This document shows, one piece after another, positions 1-7,784 of a DNA stretch of 20,187 nucleotides. The notes beneath the pieces were generated by a model, which was not told the DNA's origin, ran no database searches, and saw only the letters and a program-made list of their open reading frames with translations. The DNA is from Emiliania huxleyi CCMP1516 (lineage: Eukaryota; Haptophyta; Isochrysidales; Noelaerhabdaceae). A program made the translations under genes and the position numbers. Each line of letters begins with the position of its first letter. Within the stretch, counting starts at the first letter, position 1. The stretch lies in NCBI RefSeq assembly GCF_000372725.1, contig NW_005198729.1, positions 41,493-61,679 of the forward strand, written 5' to 3'.

Positions 1-1497
1 GGGGGAGGGGAGGAGGGGGAGGGCGACCACGTCTGTCCACGCGCTAGCGTGCCCGCGCCAGGCACACCGACCAGCGCGGCCTTCCCCCCCCCCCTCCCTC
101 CCCGTCCCCATGTCTTCTAAAGACAGGCAGAGGGCAGCCACGCTGCGCCTTGCCGAGGCGCCGCCTCGCTATCGGAACCCCGTGCCCCAGCCCCTCGGGC
201 CCGCCGGGGCTCCCCTCGGAGGGACGCTGTGCCGGTGGGTGCGCGCGTGTGTGCCCCGGCACGTGCGGCGGTGTTGGCCGCTCCCCCGCGTGTGTGTGGC
301 GCAGGGTGGCTTCTCGAGCGGCGGCATCTTGAGGCCGCGGCTGCAAGACACACTCTCTGAGCCACACCTGCCGATCGATCCGTCGGACGTCGCGCGCGCA
401 GCGAGGTCGCGCTCGAGCGAGACTGGCGCCTGGCGCATCCGGAGCGTGGGCGAGCGATCGCGCGCGTGAGCGCAGGGTGGCCGGCGGAGGACTGCGAGTG
501 TGCTCTCTTTTGCGGGCGCCACGAGGCGGGTGCTCGGTGCTTGGGCACAAGTGGCGAGCGAGGAGCGGTCCCGAGGCGAGGGCGTGCGGCATTGCGCCAA
601 GACACCGCGGGGCGGCCGCGAGGCTGGCGCCGCAAGACTGGGCCACGGCTGGCTGCCTTTGTGTGGGTGCAAGGTGCGGCCTGCCGGGCTGACGCAGGCG
701 CCGCCGTACAGAGCTCGCTTGGCGAAATCAGCGCGGGTGGAGAGTGCGCGGAGGCAGCGCGCACCGTGGCGGCGCGTTCGCTCAGCATGCCGTCGCGGTT
801 CGGCAGCGGCGGCGGCGACGGGCAAGCAGCGCCGCTTTCGGCTCGCCAAAACACACAGCCGAATCGAATTGATGATGGATTCGTCGAGCGAAGGAGGGCA
901 TCCAGAGAAGATCAGAGAGGGACACATTGTTGTGTCACTCACTCACACACACAGAGAGAGACGTCTCGTTTGTGCCGCGTCCCGTGCCCCCGAGTTCATT
1001 TTATAGAGACGTCTCTATGCGAGCGAGATGTCTGTTGTGGTGGGGAAAAGGGGCATGTGCGGAACGTGTCAGGCCGGCTTGCCTTTTGCTCTGTTTTGTC
1101 GGTCGTCCGCTCAACCGTTGCGCGTAGGAACTTCCTACTTACATGTACATGTACTTTTCTACTTACTTTTCCTCTTGCACGCCTTCTCTTTTTCTTTCAT
1201 TTTTTCTCGACAGCACCTTCTTCTCTTCCCCTATTTTCCCGGGCGTCGCCGTCGGGAAAATAAATAAATAAATAAAACGGACACCTCTACTAGGTGAAAA
1301 CTCCGTGGAAATCGTCAATTTTTTGGGCTCTGTACTCTGAGCCGGGCGAAAAATAGAATACACGGGGAACGCGGGTCTACAACAAGAGACAGACTTGAGC
1401 AGCGCGTCCTGGGAGTGGCAAGGGAGCGCGCCCCAGCCCCGCGACAGAGGACAAACCCGACGCGAAAAGCATCCACGCCTCGCCTCGCCCAACCCTC
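1..1497. other. no recognisable gene; GC-rich leader region
   Basis: Several long open frames overlap here on both strands. They are Arg/Ala/Pro/Ser-rich, mutually overlapping and resemble no family I know, as expected for stop-poor GC-rich DNA. The stretch holds a G/A-rich edge (1-25), a CA-rich tract near 938-957, a pyrimidine-rich tract (about 1150-1235) and a tandem AATAAA block (1258-1276). The AATAAA block could be a polyadenylation signal for an unseen + strand transcript, but no coding exon upstream of it can be supported. Confidence 0.5.
1200..1345 (+). repeat. dispersed repeat, copy A (with AAATAAATAAATAAA block)
   Basis: This segment shares short blocks in the same order with 18100-18180. 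Both have a pyrimidine run with a CAGCACC core, a TTTCCCG-like block and then the 14-base block AACTCCGTGGAAAT. The part with TCAATTTTTTGGGCTCTG and CTGAGCC (1314-1342) is similar to the reverse complement of about 10945-10975. The AAATAAATAAATAAAACGG block recurs at 11327-11345. This suggests an old dispersed element or a shared 3'-UTR module; the family is not known to me. Confidence 0.45.
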
Positions 1498-2438
1498 TCA
1501 TCGCAGCGGTCGCGTGTTAAAGTGCACCCACTCAGGCCCGCCGTCGAGGCTGTCTACCGTCCTGCGGCCAAAGGAGAGGGGCGATGGCGGCGGTGTCGGC
1601 GTCTGCGGCAGCGTCTGCGGCGGCGGCAGCGGCGGCGGCAGCGGCGGCGGCAGCGGCGGCGGCAAGAAGTCCTCATACGCATTGGTTGGTGGGCGCGCGG
1701 GGCGGGGCAGGCGGAGGGTACGGGCGAGGGCAGCGGCGCGGGCGAGCAGACGGGGCGGGTGATGGGGCGGGTGATGGGGCGGCGGGTGGCGGGGCGGCGG
1801 GGCGGCGGGGCGGCGGGCGCTTTTGGGGGCAGGGGGGCTGCAGCGCACTGTTTCGCGAGGTGAGTCGTGGTGCGGATGGGCACGAAGTTGGCCTAAGGAG
1901 AGGGCAGAGGCGGAAGGAAGGGGGTGGGGACGGTTGTTGGCTGGGGAGGGCAGAGGCGGAGGTGGGGGTGGGGGAGTGGCGCGGTGGGCGGCGGCCGGGG
2001 TGGGGGGGCGAGGGGTGTGGAGAAGCGGCAGAGGCGGAGACTTGACAAAGGGAGGACGCCTTCCGCAGAGGGTGTGCGCGGCGAAAGGTCTACTTTGAGC
2101 CGTGCGTCTGCGTTGCCGGACACTCTGCAACCACTCGCGGCCGCCTACCCTCGTTGCGCCCGGCCGACCGCTCCCAAAAAGCCACTGGAGCGGCGTGGGT
2201 GGCGATGCGCTGCACGTGCGTAGTGTGAGGCAGACGGCGCCTGCAAGCCGAGCACGCCCCAGGCGCCAAGGACAAGGACAAGGGCGCACTGCAGCACGAT
2301 CTCCACTGGCGGGTAGGTGAAGGGCTGCTGCATCGCCTTGAGGTACTCGCGGTGCTGAATGGCGCACACTGTCACATGCGCGAGCAGCAATACCGACGCG
2401 GCGACCGCCAACTTGTAAAACCGGCGACCGACTCCCAT
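1498..2438 (-). CDS. EMC5: ER membrane protein complex subunit 5 (EMC5/MMGT family), 3 exons
   Basis: Exons 2438-2241, 1892-1849 and 1561-1498 (minus strand) join in frame to 101 aa. EMC5 is a small two-TM core subunit of the ER membrane protein complex, which inserts membrane proteins; the family was also named membrane magnesium transporter (MMGT/TMEM32). Two hydrophobic helices are visible (about residues 8-26 and 44-65), with the family signature AIQHREYL between them and VEIVLQ opening TM2. The C-terminal part ANFVPIRTTTHLAKQ then TVDSLDGGPEWVHFNTR lines up without gaps with the animal/plant pattern (AGEFK..., KTFDTL, P.F..FNHRG). Intron 1 has a GC donor (CAG|GCGCCG) and acceptor TTAG|GC; intron 2 has GT (CA|GTGCGC). 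The start is the first ATG directly before TM1. An in-frame upstream extension to 2528 exists but has no family counterpart. It is shorter than human EMC5, mainly through a missing tail. Confidence 0.9.
1618..1664. repeat. GGC/GCA microsatellite inside EMC5 intron 2
   Basis: A 12-bp unit (GCGGCGGCGGCA) is repeated about four times. It lies inside the second intron of the minus-strand EMC5 gene and causes glycine, alanine or arginine runs in overlapping spurious frames. Confidence 0.8.
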
Positions 2439-2625
2439 GTGCGACGGCAACAGCGTTGAGCCGGGGGGTGGGCAGAGTTGGCGCTCCTGACGCGCGCGCG
2501 AGACACACACACTGACCGGGGTTGGCAAGAAAATGATAAGTGTATTTCACACACCGGCCAGGGTCGGGGAGTGCGTGCCATTTTTTTGGCATTCGCCGGC
2601 GCAGTTCAGCGCCGCCGCGCCGCCA
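2439..2625. promoter_or_regulatory. 187-bp divergent intergenic (putative bidirectional promoter)
   Basis: EMC5 (start 2438, minus) and the next gene (start 2626, plus) point away from each other with only 187 bp between start codons. Both promoters and 5' UTRs must therefore lie here or overlap. The only AT-richer patch is about 2527-2552 (AAGAAAATGATAAGTGTATT). There is an ACACACAC run near 2503-2512 and a T-run at 2580-2587. No canonical TATA box is evident. The regulatory role is inferred from gene layout only. Confidence 0.45.
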
Positions 2626-4384
2626 ATGCACACCGAGCTCAAGAAGGCTCTGCAGCAAGAGGTGCTGGCGGCCAAGTCCCGCTGGGGCGGCGCGATCAAA
2701 CTCTCGAAGGCCCCCGCCGGCACGCCGACCGCGCCGCTGCCGATCGGCGTCGAGCGGACGATAGCCCGGCCGGCGTCGGCCGAGGCGTTCGACGTGGACG
2801 ACCTGAGGGTGCGGCTCCTCATCGACGGGCCATCCGCGTCGGCCGAGTGCGTGCGCGTCGAGGTGAGTGGCGACGCGCTTCCCGCGCAGCTGCAGGCGGC
2901 CGCGGCGGCGCGCGTGGCGGAGCTCTGGGGCGGGATCCTCACCAAGTACAGCCTGGCGGCGCCGGCGGCGGGCGGGCCGTTTGCGATCGAGCGGGTGCTG
3001 GCGTGGTGCGAGACAAAGTACACCGAGCTGCTCAACCTCTTGCCGGAGCTCGTCGAGGGCTACGACGGCGTCAACGAGGTTGGCGTGACGATCCGGCGGT
3101 ACTGCCTCGTGGATCGGGCCGAGGGCGGCGAGGGCGGCGGCGGCAGCAGCAGCGAGGAGGAGGAGGAGGGGGAGGGGGAGGGGGAGGGGGGGGAGAGCAG
3201 CAGCGAGGAGAGCGGTGGGGTCGACAAAGAGGCGGAGAGGCTACGGCGCATCAAATTGGCAGAGGAGGCGCCACACACTCTCCTCCTCGCTTCAAGACCG
3301 CCTCACACACGCTCTCCTCCTCGCTTCAAGACCGCCTCACACACGCTCTCCTCCTCGCTTCGAGACCGCCTCACACACGCTCTCCTCCTCGCTTCAAGAC
3401 CGCCTCACACACGCTCTCCTCCTCGCTTCGAGACCGCCTCACACACACTCTCCTCCTCGCTTCAAGACCGCCTCACACACGCTCTCCTCCTCGCTTCAAG
3501 ACCGCCTCACACACGCTCTCCTCCTCGCTTCAAGACCGCCTCACACACGCTCTCCTCCTCGCTTCAAGACCGCCTCACACACGCTCTCCTCCTCGCTTCA
3601 AGACCGCCTCACACACGCTCTCCTCCTCGCTTCAAGACCGCCTCACACACGCTCTCCTCGCCGCAAGTCCGCCTCACCCGCGCCTCTGCGTCTCACGCCG
3701 CCGCCTCCCGCGCCTCTGCGTCTCACGCCGCCGCCTCCCGCGCCTCTGCGTCTCAGGCGGAGGCGGATCGACAGTGGCGTGAGCAGGTCCGGGACTCTTC
3801 CGGGACTCTTCCGAGACTCTTCCGAGACTCTTCCGAGACTCTCGAGACTCTTCCGAGAGTCTACCATGGCCATCTCAATGCCAGTCGCACCACGCCTCTC
3901 CCCAGCCGGCCTGAGCCTTCCCACCCCCCCCCCCGGCCCCTTTCGCAGAGGCGCAAGGAGGCGGAGGCTTTGGGGGAGGACGCACGCGCGCCGCAGGGGC
4001 TGTCCAAGAAGCAGCAGGAGGCGAGCGGCGTAGTGCCGCACGCTCACTCGGGATGTGTGGCAGCCCAGCTGGGATGAGTGTCTTGTGAGCTTGTGTGTGT
4101 CCGTGTGTCGCTCGAGCGTGCCGTCACCTCCTGTCCTGCGTCCACCCGTCCGCGAGATATGGGGAGATATGGGGAGATATGGGGAGATATGGGGAGATGT
4201 GCGTCCACCCGTCCGCGAGCCCGGCTGTTCTTCAGCTCCTTACTTACTTGCGTAGGCGATGAAGAAGGAGAAGCTCGAGAAGAAGCAGGGCACGCGGCTG
4301 CGCAAGCAGGGCGCAAAGGCAAACAAGTTCGACGCGGAGGCGGCGGGCAAGAAGGCCAATAAGAAGAACGGGCTGCTGCACTGA
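2626..4384 (+). CDS. unknown protein with acidic linker and Lys-rich C terminus, 4 exons
   Basis: Exons 2626-3267, 3757-3786, 3949-4020 and 4256-4384 join in frame to 290 aa. I do not recognise the family. Residues about 1-165 form a globular domain with alternating alpha/beta character (LRVRLLIDGP, VRVEVSG, then helices around ERVLAWCETKYTELLNLLPE); an RWD-like fold is possible but weak. Residues about 166-198 are a Gly/Ser/Glu low-complexity acidic linker. The rest is a charged helix (AERLRRIKLAEE|AEADRQWREQ|RRKEAEAL) ending in a Lys-rich tail (KKEKLEKKQGTRLRKQG, ending NGLLH), suggesting RNA, ribosome or protein contact. Donors are GC (GAG|GCGCCA), GT (CAG|GTCCGG) and GC (GAG|GCGAGC). The helix stays continuous across all three junctions, which supports the model. 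The start is the ATG before HTELKK; upstream in-frame codons look like leader sequence. Confidence 0.7.
3276..3657. repeat. 34-bp minisatellite, about 11 units, in intron 1 of the 2626-4384 gene
   Basis: The unit reads roughly CTCTCCTCCTCGCTTCAAGA followed by CCGCCTCACACACG. Eleven copies are present, nearly identical; units 3 and 5 carry CGAG instead of CAAG. The unit has no stop in any plus frame and its length is not a multiple of three, so the three forward frames all read through it with the same peptide cycle. This explains the long spurious overlapping proteins here. Confidence 0.93.
3681..3756. repeat. 30-bp tandem repeat at the 3' end of intron 1
   Basis: Two and a half copies of CGCCTCTGCGTCTCACGCCG plus CCGCCTCCCG run directly into the acceptor. 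The last, truncated copy ends in TCTCAG|GCG where earlier copies have TCTCAC. One base therefore distinguishes the real 3' splice site from the two upstream copies. Confidence 0.85.
3791..3858. repeat. 11-bp tandem repeat in intron 2
   Basis: About six copies of a GACTCTTCCGA/G unit begin just after the GT donor at 3787. The array is pyrimidine-rich and makes up the first half of the 162-nt intron. Confidence 0.85.
4137..4219. repeat. G-rich 10-bp satellite bracketed by 20-bp direct repeats, in intron 3
   Basis: The 20-mer TGCGTCCACCCGTCCGCGAG occurs at 4137-4156 and again at 4200-4219. Between them are 43 bp of GGGGAGATAT repeats with GGGG tracts at 4161, 4171, 4181 and 4191. The layout resembles an insertion with target-site duplication, or a duplication that trapped satellite DNA. 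Four evenly spaced G4 tracts on the transcribed-sense strand could fold as a G-quadruplex. Confidence 0.9.
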
Positions 4385-4672
4385 GGCAAGGCGGGCGAGG
4401 GCAAGTCCAAGTGTCAGGCGGGGTACTTAGCCCACCCCAGTGTGTACCGTGGGGCTCATATGTCATAACTCGCAGGCATGGAATACAAGGCATCCTGCTT
4501 CCGCTGGCGTCTCTGGCGAGCGCCCACACGTCGAAAGGCATCTCACAGCGCGCGAGACGTGACGGATCGGTGCGCCCTGGCGCCGCGAGTGGCGAGAGCA
4601 GTCAGTCGGAAAAAGAAAGAAAGAAAACACACAACCCAGTCAGCAAATTCTTTTTCCTCGGTCCGTGAGAGA
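4385..4672. other. intergenic spacer between the 2626-4384 gene and the AhpC/TSA-like gene
   Basis: This 288-bp spacer separates two head-to-tail genes. The AhpC/TSA reading frame stays open upstream to an ATG at 4478, but the predicted extension is basic and Ser/Lys-rich and resembles no leader. The spacer probably holds the 3' end of one transcript and the promoter and 5' UTR of the next. No clear motif is seen. Confidence 0.4.
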
Positions 4673-7224
4673 ATGTTGTTGTCACTCCTCGCAGCTACGC
4701 ACGGCCTCGTCGCAACCGCGCCGATCGCCGGCGTCGGCACTCGCGCTCTCTCCGGCGTCGGTTCCCTGCCTCTCGCCTCTGGCGGCGGCAGTGTCGACCT
4801 CGGCGAGGCGCTCCAGGCTCCGGGCACGTCTCTGGTCGTGCTTGGCACCTACCCGGCCGACTTCAATATGATCGAGTACGCGCAGCGGCTGCGCTACTAC
4901 CTGCCCGCGCTCCGCGCAAAAGGCGTCTCTCGCGTGCTCTGCACCGTGAATGGCAAGCCGTCGAGCGTCGAGAGGCTCTCCGAGATGCTCGAGCTGCCGG
5001 CCGAGATCGAGCTGTTAGCCGACGAGTCGGGCGAGGCCGGCCGCGCCTTTGGCTGCTCGAGGGGCTGGAGGCCCGCGAGATATGGAGAGATATGGGGAGA
5101 TATGGGGAGATGTGCGAGGTGTGCGAGGTGTGCGTCCTTCTTGGTGTGAGCAGTAGCGACGAAGGAGAAGAAATCACGGTGCGTGTTGCTGACAGGCCCG
5201 ACGATGCCAGCCTCAGCCCGTACGCAAAGCTGCTCGGCATGCTCCTGCTGCCACACCACCCACGGGACCGCAACCCATGCTGGATTCGGTACCCTGGAGG
5301 TATGGTACTAGGCATGCTCATCGGGCTCGGCGCGTGGCGCACGCTGCCGGCGGTCATCACCGGCTACCTGGGCAACCCCGGCGGCAAGCACGAGTGGATC
5401 GAGGCCGCGCTCGCGCAGGGCCAGAGGGCGGGCCGGCCAACCTTCAACGGCATCATCCTCGACCTCGACGGCGATGGGAAGGCGATTCGACTTCTCCCAC
5501 ACGCCTCTCGCTCTCGCCCTCGCCCTCGCCCTCTCCCCTCTCTCTCCCTCCCTCTCCCTCCCTCTCCCTCCCTCTCCCTCCCTCCCTCTCCCTCCCTCTC
5601 CCTCCCTCCCTCTCCCTCCCTCTCCCTCCCTCTCCCTCCCTCTCCCTCCCTCTCCCTCTCCCTCTCCCTCTCCCTCTCTCTCCCTCCCTCTTCACCGTAG
5701 ATGGCGAGATCACCTCGAGATCAGCCGAGATCACCTCGAGATCAGGTGCGCCGCTCCGCTTTCGATGAGCTGCCGCTTGTCGGCGGCTGGGGGAGGAGGC
5801 CGCTCGAGCTGGCGACGCTGCGGCTGCAGACGATGCTCGGCATGAGCCTGGCGCATCTCCCCACATCTCCCCACATCTCCCCACATCTCCCCACATCTCC
5901 CCACATCTCCCCACATCTCCCCACACCTTCCCACATCTCCCCACATCTCCCCACACCTCCCCACAACTCCCCCACACCTCCCCACACCTCCCCACACCTC
6001 CCCACACCTCCCCACACCTCCCCACACCTCCCCACACCTCCCCACATCTCCCCACACCTCCCCACACCTCCCCACATCTCCCCACACCTCCCCACATCTC
6101 CCCACATCTCCCCACACCTCCCCACACCTCCCCACACCTCCCCACATCTCCCCACACCTCCCCACACCTCCCCACATCTCCCCACAGCGCTGGGGATCAG
6201 CTCCACCGCCGTCGGGGCTTTAGAATCTTCAAAACAAGCCTCTCTCACAGCACACGGGCACGACAAGGGCGCGGACTGGCGCACTGGCACACACACCGGC
6301 ACACCGACCAGGCGAGCTGGGACGAGCTGCAGCCGACCGACGCGCGCTGCCTCACGCAGCTCGGCGGGTCGGGCGGCCCTAGATGGAGCACGAAGTAGGC
6401 CTTCTCGCCCTCGACCTCTCCCTGCTCTGGGCTCTGCCACACAGCAGCAGCTCAAGACGAATAGCTGCTATGGCCCTGCAACCGATCGAAAAAGCACCGA
6501 CGCGGCACCGCGGCCCCCGCAACTCCTCGCGCCCATCTTCCCCCTCACCCAAAACACAACCTGCCTTCGCCGCCGGCGACACACCAGCGCGCTCACTCGC
6601 CCCTCACTCGCGCTCACTCGCTCGCAATTCGCATCCATATCTGCTCGCCTCCGTGGCCAGCACACAGGCAAGCGACGGCCCGCCACCCCGCGAGGCCTGA
6701 CTAGCCATCTCAATCTAGATGCAGCACCTCACCAAGCGCCCCTGTGCGTCGCAGGCTGGTTGCGGTGCGGGACGGCGCGGTGGTGTACCAGCTGGGCGGG
6801 CAGCTGTGAACGGCGTCTCTTCACACCGCCGGCTGTGAACAGGCGCGGTGGTGTACGAGTACCGCGACAACGGCATCTGCGCCGCCTGCGACTTTGAGGC
6901 GCCCTCCCCTATCTCCGCAACCGCCCACGCCACCGCCGCCCCCCACCTCGCCCACGCCGCCGCCCCCCTTCACCTCGCCCTCGCCTCCACCGCCCACGCC
7001 GCCGCCGCCCTCCACCTCGCCCTCGCCTCCACCGCCCACGCCGCCGCCGCCCTCCACCCCACCCACACCGCCACCCCCCTCCGCCTCGCGCCGCCCCAAG
7101 GCGCTGTGGCGGCGGGTCGATCCACCTCAAAGCATCTCCCCATCTCTCGCCGTCTCTCGCCCTATCTCCACCTCGGCGCATCTCCCGGCATCTCTCTGAT
7201 TAGGAGCTGCTCAAGGCGCTGTGA
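4673..7224 (+). CDS. AhpC/TSA-like (peroxiredoxin-like) protein, cyanobacterial type, 8 exons
   Basis: Exons 4673-5070, 5196-5236, 5312-5481, 5746-5850, 6312-6367, 6755-6774, 6843-6898 and 7204-7224 join to 288 aa. Conserved blocks recall an AhpC/TSA-family protein common in cyanobacteria and algae: TYPADFNMIEYAQRLRYYLP, IELLADESGEAGRAFGCSRG, GLGAWRTLPAVITGYLGNPG, ELPLVGGWGRRPLELATLRL, WDELQPTDARCLTQLGG and VVYEYRDNGIC. The fold is thioredoxin-like, but the block where a peroxidatic CxxC would sit reads TYPADFN, so classical peroxidase activity is doubtful. A CxxC (CAAC) near the C terminus may be redox-active. Residues 1-40 (MLLSLLAATHGLVATAPIAG...) look like a signal or plastid-targeting leader. 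Donors are GC in six introns (5071, 5237, 5482, 5851, 6775, 6899) and GT at 6368. Exons of 20 and 21 nt are present. Junctions were placed by frame and by homology continuity. Confidence 0.85.
5077..5112. repeat. GGGGAGATAT-type 10-bp satellite in intron 1 of the AhpC/TSA-like gene
   Basis: About three and a half copies of the same decamer seen at 4157-4199 occupy the start of the 125-nt intron. They are followed by GTGCGAGGT repeats. The AGGCCCG heptamer occurs at both intron ends (5069-5075 and 5194-5200). Confidence 0.85.
5513..5690. repeat. polypyrimidine (CCCTCT)n tract in intron 3
   Basis: A nearly pure C/T tract built of CTCTCCCTCCCT-like units fills most of the intron upstream of the acceptor at 5744-5745. 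It could act as an oversized polypyrimidine tract or form triplex DNA; both roles are inference. Confidence 0.9.
5705..5745. repeat. 21-bp tandem duplication of the 3' splice site of intron 3
   Basis: CGAGATCACCTCGAGATCAG occurs at 5705-5724 and 5726-5745, and each copy ends in CAG. Splicing at the second gives the exon starting GTGCGCCGC (5746). Splicing at the first would add 21 nt, seven codons (PRSPRDQ), without a frameshift. Confidence 0.85.
5853..6186. repeat. 10-bp satellite (CCCCACATCT/CCCCACACCT), about 33 units, in intron 4
   Basis: A decamer array fills most of the 461-nt intron that starts with the GC donor at 5851. Read on the opposite strand it is TGGGGAGATG, so it belongs to the same decamer family as 4157-4199, 5077-5112 and 19805-19858, but in inverse orientation. 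A mixture of ACATC and ACACC variants shows internal divergence. Confidence 0.93.
6774..6856 (+). mobile_element. putative mini-introner forming intron 6 (68 nt), with 15-bp flanking duplication
   Basis: GGCGCGGTGGTGTAC occurs exactly at 6774-6788 and 6842-6856. The intron (6775-6842) uses the GC of the first copy as donor and an AG just before the second copy as acceptor. Removing it restores DGAVVYEYRDNG. The 39-nt core 6804-6842 starts CTGTGAACGGCG, contains CTCTTCACA and ends GTGAACAG. A 40-nt sequence with the same start, middle and end lies at 19761-19722 on the minus strand, also ending at an AG|GC acceptor. The shared core plus flanking duplication supports an inserted intron-forming element. 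Mobility is inferred. Confidence 0.65.
6971..7054. repeat. 42-bp tandem repeat in intron 7
   Basis: Two exact copies (6971-7012, 7013-7054) of a C-rich unit beginning CACCTCGCCCTCGCCTCCAC are preceded and followed by degraded versions. They fill the 305-nt intron between the GC donor at 6899 and the acceptor at 7202-7203. Confidence 0.85.
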
Positions 7225-7784
7225 CCGCTGCTGCTGCTGCTGCTGCTACCTCCGGTTCCACACGCGGGTACGGGTGCGGGTCGAGGGTGCGGGGTGCTCC
7301 CGTGCTGGGACCAATCGTGGTCACGTCCCGCTATGGATGCCCATCGCACAAAATGAGTACGCATAGCCTTATGCTCTTTGCTCTGGTTTCCCGGGTGCGT
7401 AACCTCGTGCCAGATAGGGGAGTCTCTCTCCACTCTCGGTGTCGGCTGTGTGTGTGGTTGAAGGAGAAGGTTGTCTCAGCAGCGGGCGGATCTCGATGAA
7501 TGGATCGAAACAAAGCGCACACGATCTCTCCCCTCCTGTTTTTGGGCTCGCTCACACATGCTACTTGGTCTGCTCGAGTCACCACCCTCTTCACTCAAAC
7601 ACGGGACATCCACGGCAAAAGCACGAAGATCTACAGGTGTGTGAGAGGTGTGGCCACGGTCTGTCACACGCTCATCGCACATCCACAGACGGACTCAAGA
7701 TGGCGCGTACGCGTTCGCGCCCCCACCCACCGTACAAGCGAGGCCCCGCCGAATAGATAGCAGCGTCGGGACCCTCTAGCATTA
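7225..7784. other. convergent intergenic region, no gene seen
   Basis: This 560-bp stretch lies between the 3' ends of the AhpC/TSA-like gene (+) and the small TM gene (-). It begins with a CTG run (7228-7248) just after the stop codon. Open frames are short, overlapping and unlike any family I know. It presumably holds both 3' UTRs. Confidence 0.5.

Noticed and set aside
44..1263. Long frames on both strands near the left edge
   Set aside because: They overlap each other, are Arg/Ala/Ser-rich and contain no recognisable motif, as expected of GC-rich non-coding DNA.
3276..3657. Regular 34-bp repeats resembling a CRISPR array
   Set aside because: Units are directly contiguous without unique spacers and lie in a eukaryotic intron.
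3215..4033. Overlapping long plus-strand frames through the 34-bp repeats
   Set aside because: They read the same stop-free minisatellite in different phases. Splicing it out gives a continuous charged protein.
4478..4672. Upstream ATG in frame with the AhpC/TSA-like gene
   Set aside because: The extension is basic and Ser/Lys-rich and would bury the hydrophobic leader starting at 4673.
5453..6455. Minus-strand frames with repeated WGDVGRCGE-type units
   Set aside because: They are translations of the decamer satellite in intron 4 of the plus-strand gene, with no start context or conserved domain.
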